Shown here piece by piece: positions 9,799 through 19,032 of a DNA stretch of 63,887 nt (position 1 is its first letter; each line of letters begins with the position of its first letter). The position numbers were made by a program, and so were the translations under genes. Source of the stretch: Candidatus Alcyoniella australis (GTDB taxonomy: Bacteria > Lernaellota > Lernaellaia > JAVCCG01 > Alcyoniellaceae); NCBI GenBank assembly GCA_030765605.1, contig JAVCCG010000157.1, positions 1 to 63,887 of the forward strand, given 5' to 3'. The notes beneath the pieces were generated by a model. The model made no database searches. It was not told where the DNA came from and saw only the letters and a program-made list of their open reading frames with translations.

Positions 9799-9978
9799 GC
9801 CTGGATTATTCATGATGGTTCGTAGACGAGGCGTGCAAAATGCCGCAAGAACTAGAAAGCCGAGTCGATACGCCGCAGGCGTACCCGCTGTGGTACGTCG
9901 AGGATGGATCGGCGAGGATGACGCAGTTGTTGTGAGCAGATTGTGCGCAGCAGTAGAAGCTTCATGAATAATCCAGGC
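9799..9978. mobile_element. MITE-like foldback element with 17-bp perfect inverted ends
   Basis: Positions 9799-9815 and 9962-9978 are perfect inverted repeats (GCCTGGATTATTCATGA and its complement), ends included. About 146 bases lie between them, with a small internal hairpin (TACGCC-GCA-GGCGTA, 9869-9883). No transposase is encoded. AA flanks both ends, a possible short target duplication. The size, terminal repeats and intergenic position fit a non-autonomous miniature transposable element. The right end contains the tlyA start codon and its first codons. An open frame over the element (9743-9967) has no recognisable product. Confidence 0.7.
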
Positions 9979-10710
9979 AAGGTCCGACTCGACGCGCTGC
10001 TCGTGGAACGCGGCCTGGCCCAGAGCCGCGCGCGCGCCGTTGCGCTGATCATGGCCGGTCGGATAATTGTCGGCGACAAGCGTTGCGACAAGCCCGGGAC
10101 CGCCGTGGCCGCGAACGCGGCGTTGCGCCTGCGCGGCGATGACATCCCATTCGTCAGTCGCGGCGGACTCAAATTGCAGTCCGCGCTGGACGGCCTGGAG
10201 ATCGACGTGACGGGGCTTGATTGCCTGGACGTGGGAATCAGCACCGGGGGCTTCAGCGACTGCGTGCTGCAACGCGGCGCAGCCCGGATCGTGGGCATCG
10301 ACGTGGGGTACGGCCAGCTCGCGCAAAAGCTTCGCGACGATCCGCGCGTGACCGTGTTCGAGCGCACCAACGTGCGCAACTTCGATTCCTCACGCATGCC
10401 CTGGCCCGCGGACCTGGCGCTGATCGACGTCAGCTTCATCGGCCTGAGCCTGGTGCTGCCCGCCGTGCTGCGCTGCCTCAAGCCCGACGGACGCGTGCTG
10501 GCGATGATCAAACCGCAGTTCGAGGTCGGACGCGGACAGGTCGGCAAGGGCGGCGTGGTGCGCGACCCGGCCCTGCGTCAACAGGCTGTCGATGCGGTGC
10601 TCAGCGCAGCCGCCAAGCTCGGGCTGAAACCTCTGGGCCAGTTCGAGAGCACGGTGCCCGGACCCAAGGGCAACGTCGAGACCTTCGTGCTGCTGGGACG
10701 CATGCGATGA
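9964..10710 (+). CDS. tlyA: TlyA-family rRNA 2'-O-methyltransferase
   Basis: A 248-residue protein with an N-terminal S4 RNA-binding domain (about 7-65; RLDALLVERGLAQSRARA) and an FtsJ-like methyltransferase domain with the S-adenosylmethionine motif DVGISTGGFSDC and KPQFEVG. TlyA proteins methylate 16S and 23S rRNA ribose, and some have haemolysin activity. Homology starts at about the seventh residue. The ATG and the codons for NNPG lie inside the right terminal repeat of the MITE-like element, and no good ribosome binding site precedes it. The last base of its last codon starts the ATG of the next gene (ATGA overlap). Confidence 0.92.
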   Translation: MNNPGKVRLDALLVERGLAQSRARAVALIMAGRIIVGDKRCDKPGTAVAANAALRLRGDDIPFVSRGGLKLQSALDGLEIDVTGLDCLDVGISTGGFSDCVLQRGAARIVGIDVGYGQLAQKLRDDPRVTVFERTNVRNFDSSRMPWPADLALIDVSFIGLSLVLPAVLRCLKPDGRVLAMIKPQFEVGRGQVGKGGVVRDPALRQQAVDAVLSAAAKLGLKPLGQFESTVPGPKGNVETFVLLGRMR

Positions 10711-11834
10711 GCGTGCGCGTGCTGCACACCGCGGACCTGCACCTGGGCGCGAGCATGGTGCAGTTCGGCGAGTTCGCTGATCAGCGTCGCGATGATTTCG
10801 CGGCGACCTTCGAGCGCATCGTGGATCGCGCCATCGAGGGCCAGGCCGATATACTGGCGATCGCCGGCGACCTGTTCGACCGCAACGCCGCGCCGCAACG
10901 GGTGATCGAGCGCGTGCGCCGCGGCTGTGAGCGTCTTGAGGCCGCGGGAGTGGTCTGCGTGCTGGTCCCCGGCACCCATGACGGCGTGGACGCCTCCGAC
11001 GCGATCTACCGCACGATCAACCTGCCCGGCGCAATCGTGCTGATGGACCCGCGCTGCGAATCGCCGGTCCCGCTGACCGTGCGCGACCAGCGGATCAACC
11101 TCTACGGCCTGGCCGCTCGTCCCGGCACGGAAAACCCGCTGTCGAGTATGGCCCGCCGCGATCTGCCCGGCCTGCACCTGGGTCTGCTGCACGCCACCCT
11201 GGTGCGTGCTCCGCAATGGCAGGTGCCCACGCGCGACGTGCCGGTAACCGCCGAACAGTTGGCCGATCTGGGCCTGGACTACGTGGCCCTGGGGCATTTA
11301 CACCGCCAACAAACTGTGGAGCACGAGGGTCGGCTGGTGGCCGCCTACTGCGGCAGCCCCGAGGGCAAGGATTTCACCGAGAACGGGCCGCGCGCTTTTC
11401 TGTGGGTCGAACTCTCCGCCGGAGGGGCCCGGATCCAGAGCGAGAACTGCCAGACCAGGCAGCTCGCCGCGGTGGAGGTCGAACAAAGCGACGTCGAATC
11501 GCTGGACCAGGCCGTGGACGCGGCGGTCACAGCCTGCGGCGAGGCTTCGATCTGCCGCGTGACTCTGCGCGGCTCCCCTCCGCTCGAGCTCGATTTGGCC
11601 GGGCTGCGTCAGCGCCTGGAGGCGCGGCTGGACTACCTGGAACTGATCGACGATACGCTGAGCATCTCAACGCGCGAGCTGGAGCGGCTCGGGGCCGAGC
11701 GCACGGTGCGCGGCGCGTTCGTGCAACGCATGGCCCAGCGGCTGGAGTCCGCTGCGGACGATCAACAGCGCGAGCTGCTGACCCTGGCCACGCGGCTGGC
11801 GCTGGTCGAGTTCAAACGCGGGGACCAGACGTGA
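10707..11834 (+). CDS. DNA repair exonuclease, SbcD/YhaO/Mre11-like
   Basis: A 375-residue calcineurin-like metallophosphoesterase. Visible metal-binding motifs are HTADLHLG (residues about 6-13), AGDLFDRN, GTHDG in place of the usual GNHD, and the late LGHLHRQQ. It is the nuclease half of an Mre11-Rad50-like complex acting on DNA ends. The ATGA overlap with tlyA and the coupled overlap with the ATPase downstream indicate an operon. Lengths fit the YhaO/YhaN subgroup better than the larger classical SbcCD. Confidence 0.88.
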   Translation: MSVRVLHTADLHLGASMVQFGEFADQRRDDFAATFERIVDRAIEGQADILAIAGDLFDRNAAPQRVIERVRRGCERLEAAGVVCVLVPGTHDGVDASDAIYRTINLPGAIVLMDPRCESPVPLTVRDQRINLYGLAARPGTENPLSSMARRDLPGLHLGLLHATLVRAPQWQVPTRDVPVTAEQLADLGLDYVALGHLHRQQTVEHEGRLVAAYCGSPEGKDFTENGPRAFLWVELSAGGARIQSENCQTRQLAAVEVEQSDVESLDQAVDAAVTACGEASICRVTLRGSPPLELDLAGLRQRLEARLDYLELIDDTLSISTRELERLGAERTVRGAFVQRMAQRLESAADDQQRELLTLATRLALVEFKRGDQT

Positions 11835-13990
11835 GACTGGTCAGCGTGCGCCTCGACGCCTTTGGCGCGCTGCGCGGCGCGCAGTACGAATTCGCGCCGG
11901 GGCTGAATCTGGTGCTGGGACCCAACGAATCGGGCAAGTCGACCATTGTCGAAGCGGTGTTCGGCGTGCTGTTCGGCTTCAAATCCAACCGCGAGCGATT
12001 TCTGCCCAGGCCCGGCGGCGGCGAATATCAGGCCGGTCTGGCCATCCAAAGCGCGGGCCGCTTGCTCGAGATCACGCGCGACTTTTCCAGCAACCAACTG
12101 CGTGTGATCGAACGCATCAACAACGAGGAACATTTACTACTGAACGAGAAGATCAGCCCCAGCGGCCGCTCGTCCGACCGCGAGCAATACCTGGACCTGC
12201 TGCAGCAGACCCTGGGATTGAGCGACCCACAGCTGTTTCGCGCCCTGGTGTTGATCGGCCAAGAGAAGCTGCTGGGCTCGTGGCAGGACGGCGCTTCGGG
12301 GATTCGCACGCTGTTGGCCGGCGCTGCCTCCCGCGGCAGCGACGAGGTGCTCGACGCGCTGGAACAGCAATACTTCGAGCTGACCTTGTTCGACGTCGAG
12401 GGCCGCAAACGGATGCGCAATCCGCGCAAAATCGAGCTGCTCCAATCCCAGATCGAGTCGCGACGCGAGGCGCTGGACCATGCGCAGCGTGCGTTGGACA
12501 AACGCCAGCAGTTGGGCGTGCAGCGTTCGCAAATGCGCGAACAGCTTGTCGCAAAGCGAACCGAGCTTGACTCCCACGAGCTGCTGGCCAAACGCGGGGC
12601 CGAGCTGTTGCGGCTGCAAAAGGATCTGGCGGAAACCGAGCGGCTGCACGCGGAACTCTACAAAGAGCGTTTGCAACTGGTCGACGCGCTCAACGATTTA
12701 GCCGCCACAAACGCGGCCCTGGCCGGGTTAAGCGACGTGACTGCGCTGAGCGCCGTGGATTTCGAATCGGCCGGCAAGCTGGCCGCGGACGCCCAGGCCA
12801 TCGGCCGCGAACAACGCGGGCTCGACCGCATCGGCGAACAACTCGAGGCGATTAATCCTCAGCCTGCCCTCTCCGCCGCAATGGTCAGCGTTGCGACCGC
12901 AATCGGTGCGGGATTGGGCTTGGCCCTGCTCCCCTCGCCCTGGTCGTGGGTCGCTGCTATTGCATTGCTATGCGTTCCGGGAACACTGTGGGTCCGCCTG
13001 GTCGTGCTGCGCCGCTCGGCGCGCAACGCAACGCAACAACTCACCCAGAGTTTGTCACAGGCCCGTGAGGCGTGCGCAGAACTCGAAGCGCAGTACGAGC
13101 ATGATCTCGAGGCGCTGCCCTCCGCGATCCGCCTTTCCCTCGACGATCTGAGCATCGTGCGCGCCCGCTATGAGCAGGCCCGCGATCTAACGCTTAAACG
13201 CGAGCAGGCCGCCGCGCTGGTTGCGGGACGCCCGGATGACGAACAGCTACAGCAGGCCCTGGCCAAGCTCGGCCGTGAGCTGGACGTGCACAAGGCTCGC
13301 ATTGATTCGTTCGTCGCCCAAACCCCGCAGCTCAGCGGCGTGGATCAGCGCGCGGTGCTCCAAGCAGACCGCGATGCGGCCGCGTGCAGACAACGCATCG
13401 AGGAGTTTGAGCAGCAGTTGCGCTCGGTCGAGTCCGACTTCACAGTGGCCTCGGTGGGGCTGATTGATCGGCAGTCGGCCGAAGAAGAGATCGTCGAGCT
13501 CGACCAGCGTCTGGCACGGGACAAGCGACGCGCTCAGGCGCTGCTGCTGGCGCGCGAGGTGCTGGCCGAGGCAATTGAGGAGTTCCGCTCCCTGAGCGTG
13601 GCGCGCGTTGGCGAGGCCATCGGCAGCCGGTTCGAGCGCTGCACCGCCGGGCGCTATTGCGGCGTTGAGATGGACGAGCAGTTCAACCCTTTGCCGCTGC
13701 TGCGCGGTAAAGTGCAACTCGATGTCGAACAGCTCTCGGCCGGGGCCCGCGATCAGCTTTACCTCTGCGCCCGGCTGGCGGTGCTCGACGATCTATCGGG
13801 CGACGCGGGTCTGCCGCTGATCCTCGACGACCCGCTGGTGCACTGCGATCGCAAACGGCGGACCGCGCTGCTTGAGCTGTTGCGCGAGCTGGCCGACCGA
13901 CAGCAGCTAATCGTGCTCAGCCACGACGAGTCGTTGGCCGAGCTCACGCCGGGGGCCAATCTAATCAGGCTCGGGACCGATCGACAATGA
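11831..13990 (+). CDS. SbcC/YhaN/Rad50-like SMC-type ATPase
   Basis: A 719-residue ATPase pairing with the nuclease upstream. Walker A is GPNESGKST (about residue 35). Long coiled coil surrounds a hydrophobic patch near residues 360-385, the position of transmembrane-like segments in YhaN-type proteins. The ABC signature region (LSAGARDQLYLCARLA) and Walker B (LPLILDDPLVHCD) with a late LSHDES histidine lie at the C-terminus. Homology begins at a GTG overlapping the nuclease stop (GTGA); the frame is open far upstream inside that gene but that part is not coding. Probable role: ATP-driven processing of DNA ends. Confidence 0.88.
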   Translation: MRLVSVRLDAFGALRGAQYEFAPGLNLVLGPNESGKSTIVEAVFGVLFGFKSNRERFLPRPGGGEYQAGLAIQSAGRLLEITRDFSSNQLRVIERINNEEHLLLNEKISPSGRSSDREQYLDLLQQTLGLSDPQLFRALVLIGQEKLLGSWQDGASGIRTLLAGAASRGSDEVLDALEQQYFELTLFDVEGRKRMRNPRKIELLQSQIESRREALDHAQRALDKRQQLGVQRSQMREQLVAKRTELDSHELLAKRGAELLRLQKDLAETERLHAELYKERLQLVDALNDLAATNAALAGLSDVTALSAVDFESAGKLAADAQAIGREQRGLDRIGEQLEAINPQPALSAAMVSVATAIGAGLGLALLPSPWSWVAAIALLCVPGTLWVRLVVLRRSARNATQQLTQSLSQAREACAELEAQYEHDLEALPSAIRLSLDDLSIVRARYEQARDLTLKREQAAALVAGRPDDEQLQQALAKLGRELDVHKARIDSFVAQTPQLSGVDQRAVLQADRDAAACRQRIEEFEQQLRSVESDFTVASVGLIDRQSAEEEIVELDQRLARDKRRAQALLLAREVLAEAIEEFRSLSVARVGEAIGSRFERCTAGRYCGVEMDEQFNPLPLLRGKVQLDVEQLSAGARDQLYLCARLAVLDDLSGDAGLPLILDDPLVHCDRKRRTALLELLRELADRQQLIVLSHDESLAELTPGANLIRLGTDRQ

Positions 13991-14012
13991 TCTTTCGTCT
14001 TGCGGGAGAACT

Positions 14013-15413
14013 ATGAAAATCAGAGTACTGATCGCGCTGATTGTGGTCGCGGCCCTGGCCGGACTGACCTACTACCTCTCGCAGCCCGCGGACGTGCAGC
14101 CCGAACCAACGCCCGTGCAGGGGCCCGAACGGCTGCTGTCGCTGGATCCCGAGGCTGTACGACACATCGAGATCGCGCGCGGCCAAAGCGCCATCGAGCT
14201 ACAACTGAACGATGAGGAGCAGTGGCTTTTAGTCAAACCGGTCGCGGCTGCCGCGGACCAGACCGTGGTGCGCAGTCTGGTCAACACCCTGCGCTACATG
14301 GGGCGCCCCGAGCCGATAGTCGACGCGGGCGAGCTCGAGCAATTCGGCCTGGGCCAAGACGCCGCGGTTTTAACCCTGGACGACGGGCAAAGCTCGCAGA
14401 GCATCAGCTTCGGCGATCGCGCGCCACTGGACCGCGGGATCTACGTATTCAATCACAACGACCAGCGGGTCTACCTGGTGCCGCCGGAGTTCGAGCGCTA
14501 CCTGGTCTACGGCGCGATTGACTTCCGCGACCGCCGGGTCTTCCCGGTGGCGCCCGACCAACTGGTCGAAATCAAGATCGAGCGCGGCCGCAGGCTGCTC
14601 GAGCGCTGTGTTCTGTCCAAGGCCGACGGCACCTGGCGGGTGGTCGAGCCCTTTCCCGCACTGGCCGATGGCGCGCGGCTGGTGTCGCTGGCCAACCTGC
14701 TGACCAGGTTGCAGGTCGAGCGCTATCTGGAACAAGACGAGGCGCGCCCCATGGAACGCGCTTTGCGCCGGCCCGACGCGCGGCTGAGCATATCGGCCAC
14801 GGACGATGCGGGCCGGATCGTCGAGCTGCGGACGTCGCTGCTTATCCGGGATGATCAGATCATCGCCAGGCCCGAGGGCGCGGATCAGACCTACGCACTC
14901 AAAGCTGACGCGCTGGATAAAATCCTTGTCAACAGCGTCGAGTTGGCCGACAGAGGGCTGCTCTCACCCAACCTGGAGAGCGTGGAGCGCATCGACTTGC
15001 AATTCCCACAACAGTCAATTAGACTCTCGCGCTCCGAGGGGGAGTTCGTCAGCGAATCCGACGAATTCACTGTCGATCCGCATAAAGTGCGCTCCCTGCT
15101 CGACAGCTTGCAGTTGACCTCCTGGGCTGAACCGGTCGGACCGGCGGTAACGGCGCGCAGTCTGCGTCGAGTCGGTCTGAATCGTCCGGACCTGGAGGTC
15201 GTGCTGTACGACGCGGAGGGGAACGCCCTGGCGCACCTAAAGGTTGGACGGCCGCTACGCGGTCAACGCCGGGTGAGTCTAGGCGACCCGCCGTACATTT
15301 ACCTGCTGCAACCCGACTCCCTGGCGGGCTTGGCAAGTTCGGTCGCGGACCTCGCTTTAATCGAGCGCGCTCCCGAGGCCACGGAGGAATCGCATGGCGA
15401 GAATAACGGTTGA
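14013..15413 (+). CDS. DUF4340 domain-containing envelope protein
   Basis: A 466-residue protein with an N-terminal membrane anchor (about residues 4-25) and repeated DUF4340-type beta modules, for example [15 protein letters not shown] and [21 protein letters not shown]4340 proteins usually lie beside GldG-like genes and gliding-type ABC permeases. Here the ABC genes start about 4.6 kb after its stop (20004-23276), so the partner has been separated. It starts 22 bases after the SbcC-like gene, and its end overlaps rpoZ by 20 bases. Biochemical function is not known. Confidence 0.82.
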   Translation: MKIRVLIALIVVAALAGLTYYLSQPADVQPEPTPVQGPERLLSLDPEAVRHIEIARGQSAIELQLNDEEQWLLVKPVAAAADQTVVRSLVNTLRYMGRPEPIVDAGELEQFGLGQDAAVLTLDDGQSSQSISFGDRAPLDRGIYVFNHNDQRVYLVPPEFERYLVYGAIDFRDRRVFPVAPDQLVEIKIERGRRLLERCVLSKADGTWRVVEPFPALADGARLVSLANLLTRLQVERYLEQDEARPMERALRRPDARLSISATDDAGRIVELRTSLLIRDDQIIARPEGADQTYALKADALDKILVNSVELADRGLLSPNLESVERIDLQFPQQSIRLSRSEGEFVSESDEFTVDPHKVRSLLDSLQLTSWAEPVGPAVTARSLRRVGLNRPDLEVVLYDAEGNALAHLKVGRPLRGQRRVSLGDPPYIYLLQPDSLAGLASSVADLALIERAPEATEESHGENNG

Positions 15414-15618
15414 AGATTGCCTGGAGCACGTCGATAACCGCTTCGCCCTGGTGGTGCTTGCGGCCCAACGGACCAAACAGATTCTCAGGGGCAGCCAGCC
15501 GCTGGTCGACGCCCCGGACAACAAAGAGATCGTTACTACTCTGCGAGAGATCGCGGCGGGCAAGGTTCGCTCCGCCGTTGATTTGGACACTATCGAAAAG
15601 GTCGCCGACGACCTGTAG
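15394..15618 (+). CDS. rpoZ: RNA polymerase omega subunit
   Basis: A 74-residue omega subunit, which aids assembly of the beta' subunit and in proteobacteria forms part of a ppGpp site. The [17 protein letters not shown] start, the [10 protein letters not shown] segment and the conserved small-helix pattern are typical. GGAGGAA sits five bases before the ATG, inside the end of the DUF4340 gene. It is followed ten bases later by a small unknown gene and then dnaJ. Confidence 0.95.
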   Translation: MARITVEDCLEHVDNRFALVVLAAQRTKQILRGSQPLVDAPDNKEIVTTLREIAAGKVRSAVDLDTIEKVADDL

Positions 15619-15627
15619 AGGTTAGCC

Positions 15628-15894
15628 GTGGCTGAGAAGAACCTCGATACACTTTGTGATCTGCGCACTGTGAAGCGCAACGTCAAAAAGGGCCTGGTCA
15701 ATAAAAAAGACCACCACAAGTTCCTCAAGGGACTCAAAGACGTAGCGACCCAGGCGGAGATCATCGATAAGAACAAGATCTTCGGCGGCGAGCCGAGTAA
15801 GATCAAAGGCGCGCTGGTCGACCACCGAGTCAAACAGGTCGAGGTCCATGCGCCCGCTGACTACGACGAGCTGGCCAATATCGAGGGTGATTAA
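15628..15894 (+). CDS. Small lysine-rich protein of unknown function
   Basis: An 88-residue protein starting at GTG. It is basic in the first half (VKRNVKKGLVNKKDHHK) and acidic at the end (APADYDELANIEGD), with no signal peptide or membrane segment, so probably cytoplasmic. I do not recognise the family. Its place between rpoZ and dnaJ, with a spacing of only ten bases from rpoZ, suggests co-expression. It is followed by a short hairpin (CCCGGC and GCCGGG arms around a loop with seven T) before dnaJ. Confidence 0.65.
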   Translation: MAEKNLDTLCDLRTVKRNVKKGLVNKKDHHKFLKGLKDVATQAEIIDKNKIFGGEPSKIKGALVDHRVKQVEVHAPADYDELANIEGD

Positions 15895-15927
15895 CGCCCG
15901 GCCCGTTTTTTTGCCGGGGAATCCCAA

Positions 15928-17034
15928 TTGATTAAAAAAGACTACTACGAGGTGCTGGGAGTCGCTCGCGACGCCGAGCTCCAGCAGATTAAGAAATTGT
16001 ATCGCGAGCTGGCGATACGCTACCACCCCGACCGTAACCCAGGCGATCAAGAGTCCGAGGAGCGCTTTAAAGAGGCGTCCGAGGCCTACCAGGTGCTCTC
16101 GGACCCGGAGAAGCGCGAGATGTACAACCGCTTCGGCCACGAGGGTCTACGCGGCTCCGGATTCCAGGGATTCTCGGGCTTCGAGGACGTGTTCTCGACG
16201 TTCGGCTCGATCTTCGAGGAGTTCTTCGGCTTCGGCGAACAGCGCCGCGGCCGCAACTCCGCCCAGCGCGGCAACGACATCGGCTACGACCTGCAGATCT
16301 CCTTCGAGGAGGCTGCCTTTGGCGTTGATACCGCCATCGAGGTCAACAAGTACGATATCTGCAACACGTGCAAGGGCGCGCGCACCAAGCCCGGCACCAA
16401 GCCCGCGGCCTGTCCGACCTGCCAGGGTACGGGCCAGGTACGGCGCTCCCAGGGCTTCTTCGCCATTGCAACGGCCTGCCCGCAGTGTCGCGGCGAAGGA
16501 GTGATCATCAACGATCCCTGCCCCGACTGCCAGGGTGCGGGCCGCGTACCGCGCGTCGAAAAAATCAGCGTCAAGGTGCCCGCGGGCGTTGAGGACGGCA
16601 CGCGCCTGCGTCTGAGCGGCAAGGGCGAGAGCGGCATGCGCGGCGGCCCTGCGGGCGATTTGTACGTGCTGATCAGCGTCAAACCGCACAAGATCTTCCA
16701 GCGCCAGGGCAACGACGTGCTCTTGCGCGCGCCGATCTCCTATTCCCAAGCCGCGTTGGGTGCCGAATTCGAGGTGCCCACGCTCGAGGGTCCGGCCACA
16801 CTCAGGATCCCGCACGGCACGCAGAGCGGTCGGGTGTTCAAGCTCAAGGGCAAGGGCATCCCGCACGTGCGCGGGTACGGTCGCGGCGATCAGGTGGTGC
16901 AGGTGCTGATCGAGGTGCCGACCAAGCTCACCACCCGCCAAGAGGAGCTGCTGCGCGAGTTCGCCGAGATCGAGGGACGCCAGGTCAAGAAACACGAGTC
17001 GTTGTTCGACAGGATCAAATCCCAGCTTAATTAG
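15928..17034 (+). CDS. dnaJ: Chaperone DnaJ (Hsp40)
   Basis: A 368-residue class A J-protein, the DnaK co-chaperone. The J domain (residues 4-68) has the HPD motif (RYHPDRNPG). A Gly/Phe-rich region (about 75-105) follows, then the zinc domain with four cysteine pairs (CNTCKGA, CPTCQGTG, CPQCRGEG, CPDCQGAG) and the C-terminal substrate-binding domains. The first zinc repeat is degenerate after the second Cys. Translation appears to start at TTG, giving MIKKDYYEVLGV. Confidence 0.96.
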   Translation: MIKKDYYEVLGVARDAELQQIKKLYRELAIRYHPDRNPGDQESEERFKEASEAYQVLSDPEKREMYNRFGHEGLRGSGFQGFSGFEDVFSTFGSIFEEFFGFGEQRRGRNSAQRGNDIGYDLQISFEEAAFGVDTAIEVNKYDICNTCKGARTKPGTKPAACPTCQGTGQVRRSQGFFAIATACPQCRGEGVIINDPCPDCQGAGRVPRVEKISVKVPAGVEDGTRLRLSGKGESGMRGGPAGDLYVLISVKPHKIFQRQGNDVLLRAPISYSQAALGAEFEVPTLEGPATLRIPHGTQSGRVFKLKGKGIPHVRGYGRGDQVVQVLIEVPTKLTTRQEELLREFAEIEGRQVKKHESLFDRIKSQLN

Positions 17035-17094
17035 CTTAGATCAATGGTCTGCCAAGCCGGAACTTTCAAACGCAGGGCGTTGTCTGATTTACCA

Positions 17095-18462
17095 ATGAGC
17101 AGATGGGCGCTGATTGCGGTTATCGCGCTGACGCTTTGGTGTCTGAGCGCGACCGCCCAGACCGACGAGCGCGAAACGCCGGTAGTGCGCGCGGTGCGCG
17201 CCGCCTCGCCGGCTGTGGTCAACGTCTCCACCGAGCGCGTGGTGCGCGTTCCGGGAATGCCCGCGGCGCGCGATCCGTTCTTCGAGATGTTCTTCGGCGA
17301 CGCAATCGGCCCGCGCACGCGCAAGACCATCAGCCTGGGCTCGGGCGTGATCATCGACCCCCGGGGTTACGTGCTGACCAACGAACACGTGATCATGCAA
17401 TCCGACAAAATCAGCGTAACCCTGGCCGACGGCCGCGAGTTTGAAGCGCGCCCGATCGGCTCGGACTCGCGCCGCGACCTGGCGGTGCTTAAAATCGACT
17501 CGCCCCGCTCGCTGCCGTCCATCGCCTGCGGATCCAGCGCCGGGCTGATGATCGGCGAGACGGTGATCGCCATCGGCAATCCCTACGGTCTGAGCCATAC
17601 GGTAACCACCGGCGTACTCTCGGCCGTGGGCCGCAACGTGCGGCTGCAGAACAATCGCGTCTACTACGACTTCCTGCAGACCGACGCCTCGATCAACCCG
17701 GGCAACTCCGGCGGCGCGCTGGTCAACGTACGCGGCGAGCTGATCGGCATTACCACCGCGATTCACGACCAGGCCCAGGGCATCGGCTTTGCCGTGCCCA
17801 TCGACAAGGCCAAGCTGGCCTACGAAGACTTGATCCTCTTTGGCGAGGTGCACCAGGGCTGGATCGGCTTGCAGGCGCGGACCATCGACGCCGAACTGGC
17901 CGAGGCCTTGGGTTTGCAGGACCAGGGCGGCCTGGTAATCAGCGCCGTTGTCCGGCAGGGACCGGCCGACATCGCCGGCGTGCAGACCGGCGACATCCTG
18001 GTCGGCGTGGGCACGCAGAAAATCGTCGATCCCGATCGGCTGCGCCACGTGCTGCGCCAGATCGCCGTGGGCGAAAACGTCCGGCTCAAGCTGCTGCGCA
18101 ACGGCCGCCCGCTGAGCCTGGAAGCCAGGGCGATCGAGGTGCCGCCCGAGGCTGTCCAGGACATCGGCTGGCGACGCATGGGGCTGCGGATCGTTGCCAA
18201 CTCGCCCGAGCTGGCCGCGAGCCACGGACTGAAGATGGACCGCGGCATGCTGGTGCTCAGCGTGATGAACGGCAGCCCGGCGATGCGAGCTGGAATCGCG
18301 GCCGGAGACGTAATCCTGATGGTCAACCAGCTCGAGATCAGCCGCGGCGACGACTGGAGTCGCGCGCTGAGCAACTTAAGCTACGCCGAGGGTGCGATCC
18401 TGGTGCTGGGACGCGGCAACGTTCTGCGGCGCATCGCCCTGCCGATGATGAGTGGAGACTGA
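17095..18462 (+). CDS. htrA: HtrA/DegP-family periplasmic serine protease
   Basis: A 455-residue protease with a signal peptide (MSRWALIAVIALTLW to about residue 22). The trypsin-like domain carries the catalytic triad in TNEHV (His), SRRDLAVLK (Asp) and NPGNSGGALV (Ser). Two PDZ domains follow, around residues 260-350 and 375-450. HtrA proteases and chaperones act on misfolded envelope proteins. An ATG 51 bases upstream is in frame, but the signal peptide starts here. A small secreted protein gene follows after two bases. Confidence 0.94.
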   Translation: MSRWALIAVIALTLWCLSATAQTDERETPVVRAVRAASPAVVNVSTERVVRVPGMPAARDPFFEMFFGDAIGPRTRKTISLGSGVIIDPRGYVLTNEHVIMQSDKISVTLADGREFEARPIGSDSRRDLAVLKIDSPRSLPSIACGSSAGLMIGETVIAIGNPYGLSHTVTTGVLSAVGRNVRLQNNRVYYDFLQTDASINPGNSGGALVNVRGELIGITTAIHDQAQGIGFAVPIDKAKLAYEDLILFGEVHQGWIGLQARTIDAELAEALGLQDQGGLVISAVVRQGPADIAGVQTGDILVGVGTQKIVDPDRLRHVLRQIAVGENVRLKLLRNGRPLSLEARAIEVPPEAVQDIGWRRMGLRIVANSPELAASHGLKMDRGMLVLSVMNGSPAMRAGIAAGDVILMVNQLEISRGDDWSRALSNLSYAEGAILVLGRGNVLRRIALPMMSGD

Positions 18463-18464
18463 GC

Positions 18465-18956
18465 ATGAAAATCGTCGTATCGTCCCTGCTGTTGATCGTC
18501 CTGGCCTGCGGCCTGGCCCTGGCAGCGGACCTCGATTTCGAGGGTTTGCTCGGCATGCGCTGGGCCGATTCGCTGCTGGGACGTGCGGACCTCACGCAGC
18601 TGTACACCGTGCGCGGCTCGACAACCGCCTACGCTCCGGAGCACGCACCGCAGAGTTTTATGGGCCTTCGGGTCGACGACGTCACGATCTGGGGCTGTTC
18701 CGAGCGTCTGTTCGGCGCCACTGTGGTGCTGGCCGACCCGGCCGATATGCCGGCTCTCAAGCGCGAGCTGGTGACGCTGCTCGGCCCGCCCGCGCCCACT
18801 TCGGCAAACCGCGGCGAGCTTTTCAAAGACGGCGTACGCGCCCGCGTGGACGAGCGCACCAGCAGTGTCTACATCACCCACGAACCGACCCGCGAGCAGT
18901 ACTGCCCGCCGCCGCAGGCCCCGCAACAGCCCATCAAGCGGCCGATCAACCGTTAG
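18465..18956 (+). CDS. Small secreted protein of unknown function
   Basis: A 163-residue protein with a clear signal peptide (about residues 1-20, ending in ALAADLDF) and a proline/glutamine-rich tail. The mature part (LDFEGLLGMRWADSLL and onward) does not match a family I know. It starts two bases after htrA, so it is probably co-translated and could be a periplasmic accessory or substrate of the protease, which is inference only. Confidence 0.7.
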   Translation: MKIVVSSLLLIVLACGLALAADLDFEGLLGMRWADSLLGRADLTQLYTVRGSTTAYAPEHAPQSFMGLRVDDVTIWGCSERLFGATVVLADPADMPALKRELVTLLGPPAPTSANRGELFKDGVRARVDERTSSVYITHEPTREQYCPPPQAPQQPIKRPINR

Positions 18957-18970
18957 CCCGAATTCTTCAT

Positions 18971-19008
18971 GGTAATAAAAATCCCCCGGAGGCGACTGCC
19001 CCCGAGGG
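18971..19008 (-). terminator. Rho-independent terminator of the DUF4190 gene
   Basis: On the minus strand, 25 bases after the stop of the gene at 19033-19842, an 11-bp stem with two G-U pairs (arms 18998-19008 and 18983-18993, four-base loop) is followed by ATTTTTATT. It lies in the convergent gap after the plus-strand gene ending at 18956. Confidence 0.75.
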
Positions 19009-19032
19009 AGAGTTTGCGTCGTCGGTCTGCGG

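Noticed and set aside
9743-9967. 74-codon open frame before tlyA
   Set aside because: Runs through the MITE-like element and its composition fits no protein; start codons lie in the repeat.
11216-11830. Extended N-terminus for the SbcC-like ATPase
   Set aside because: Out of phase with the nuclease gene and without homology; the GTG overlapping the nuclease stop gives the family start.
15895-15927. Hairpin with T run in the loop before dnaJ as terminator
   Set aside because: The T tract is in the loop, not after the stem, so it is not a normal intrinsic terminator; may be chance.
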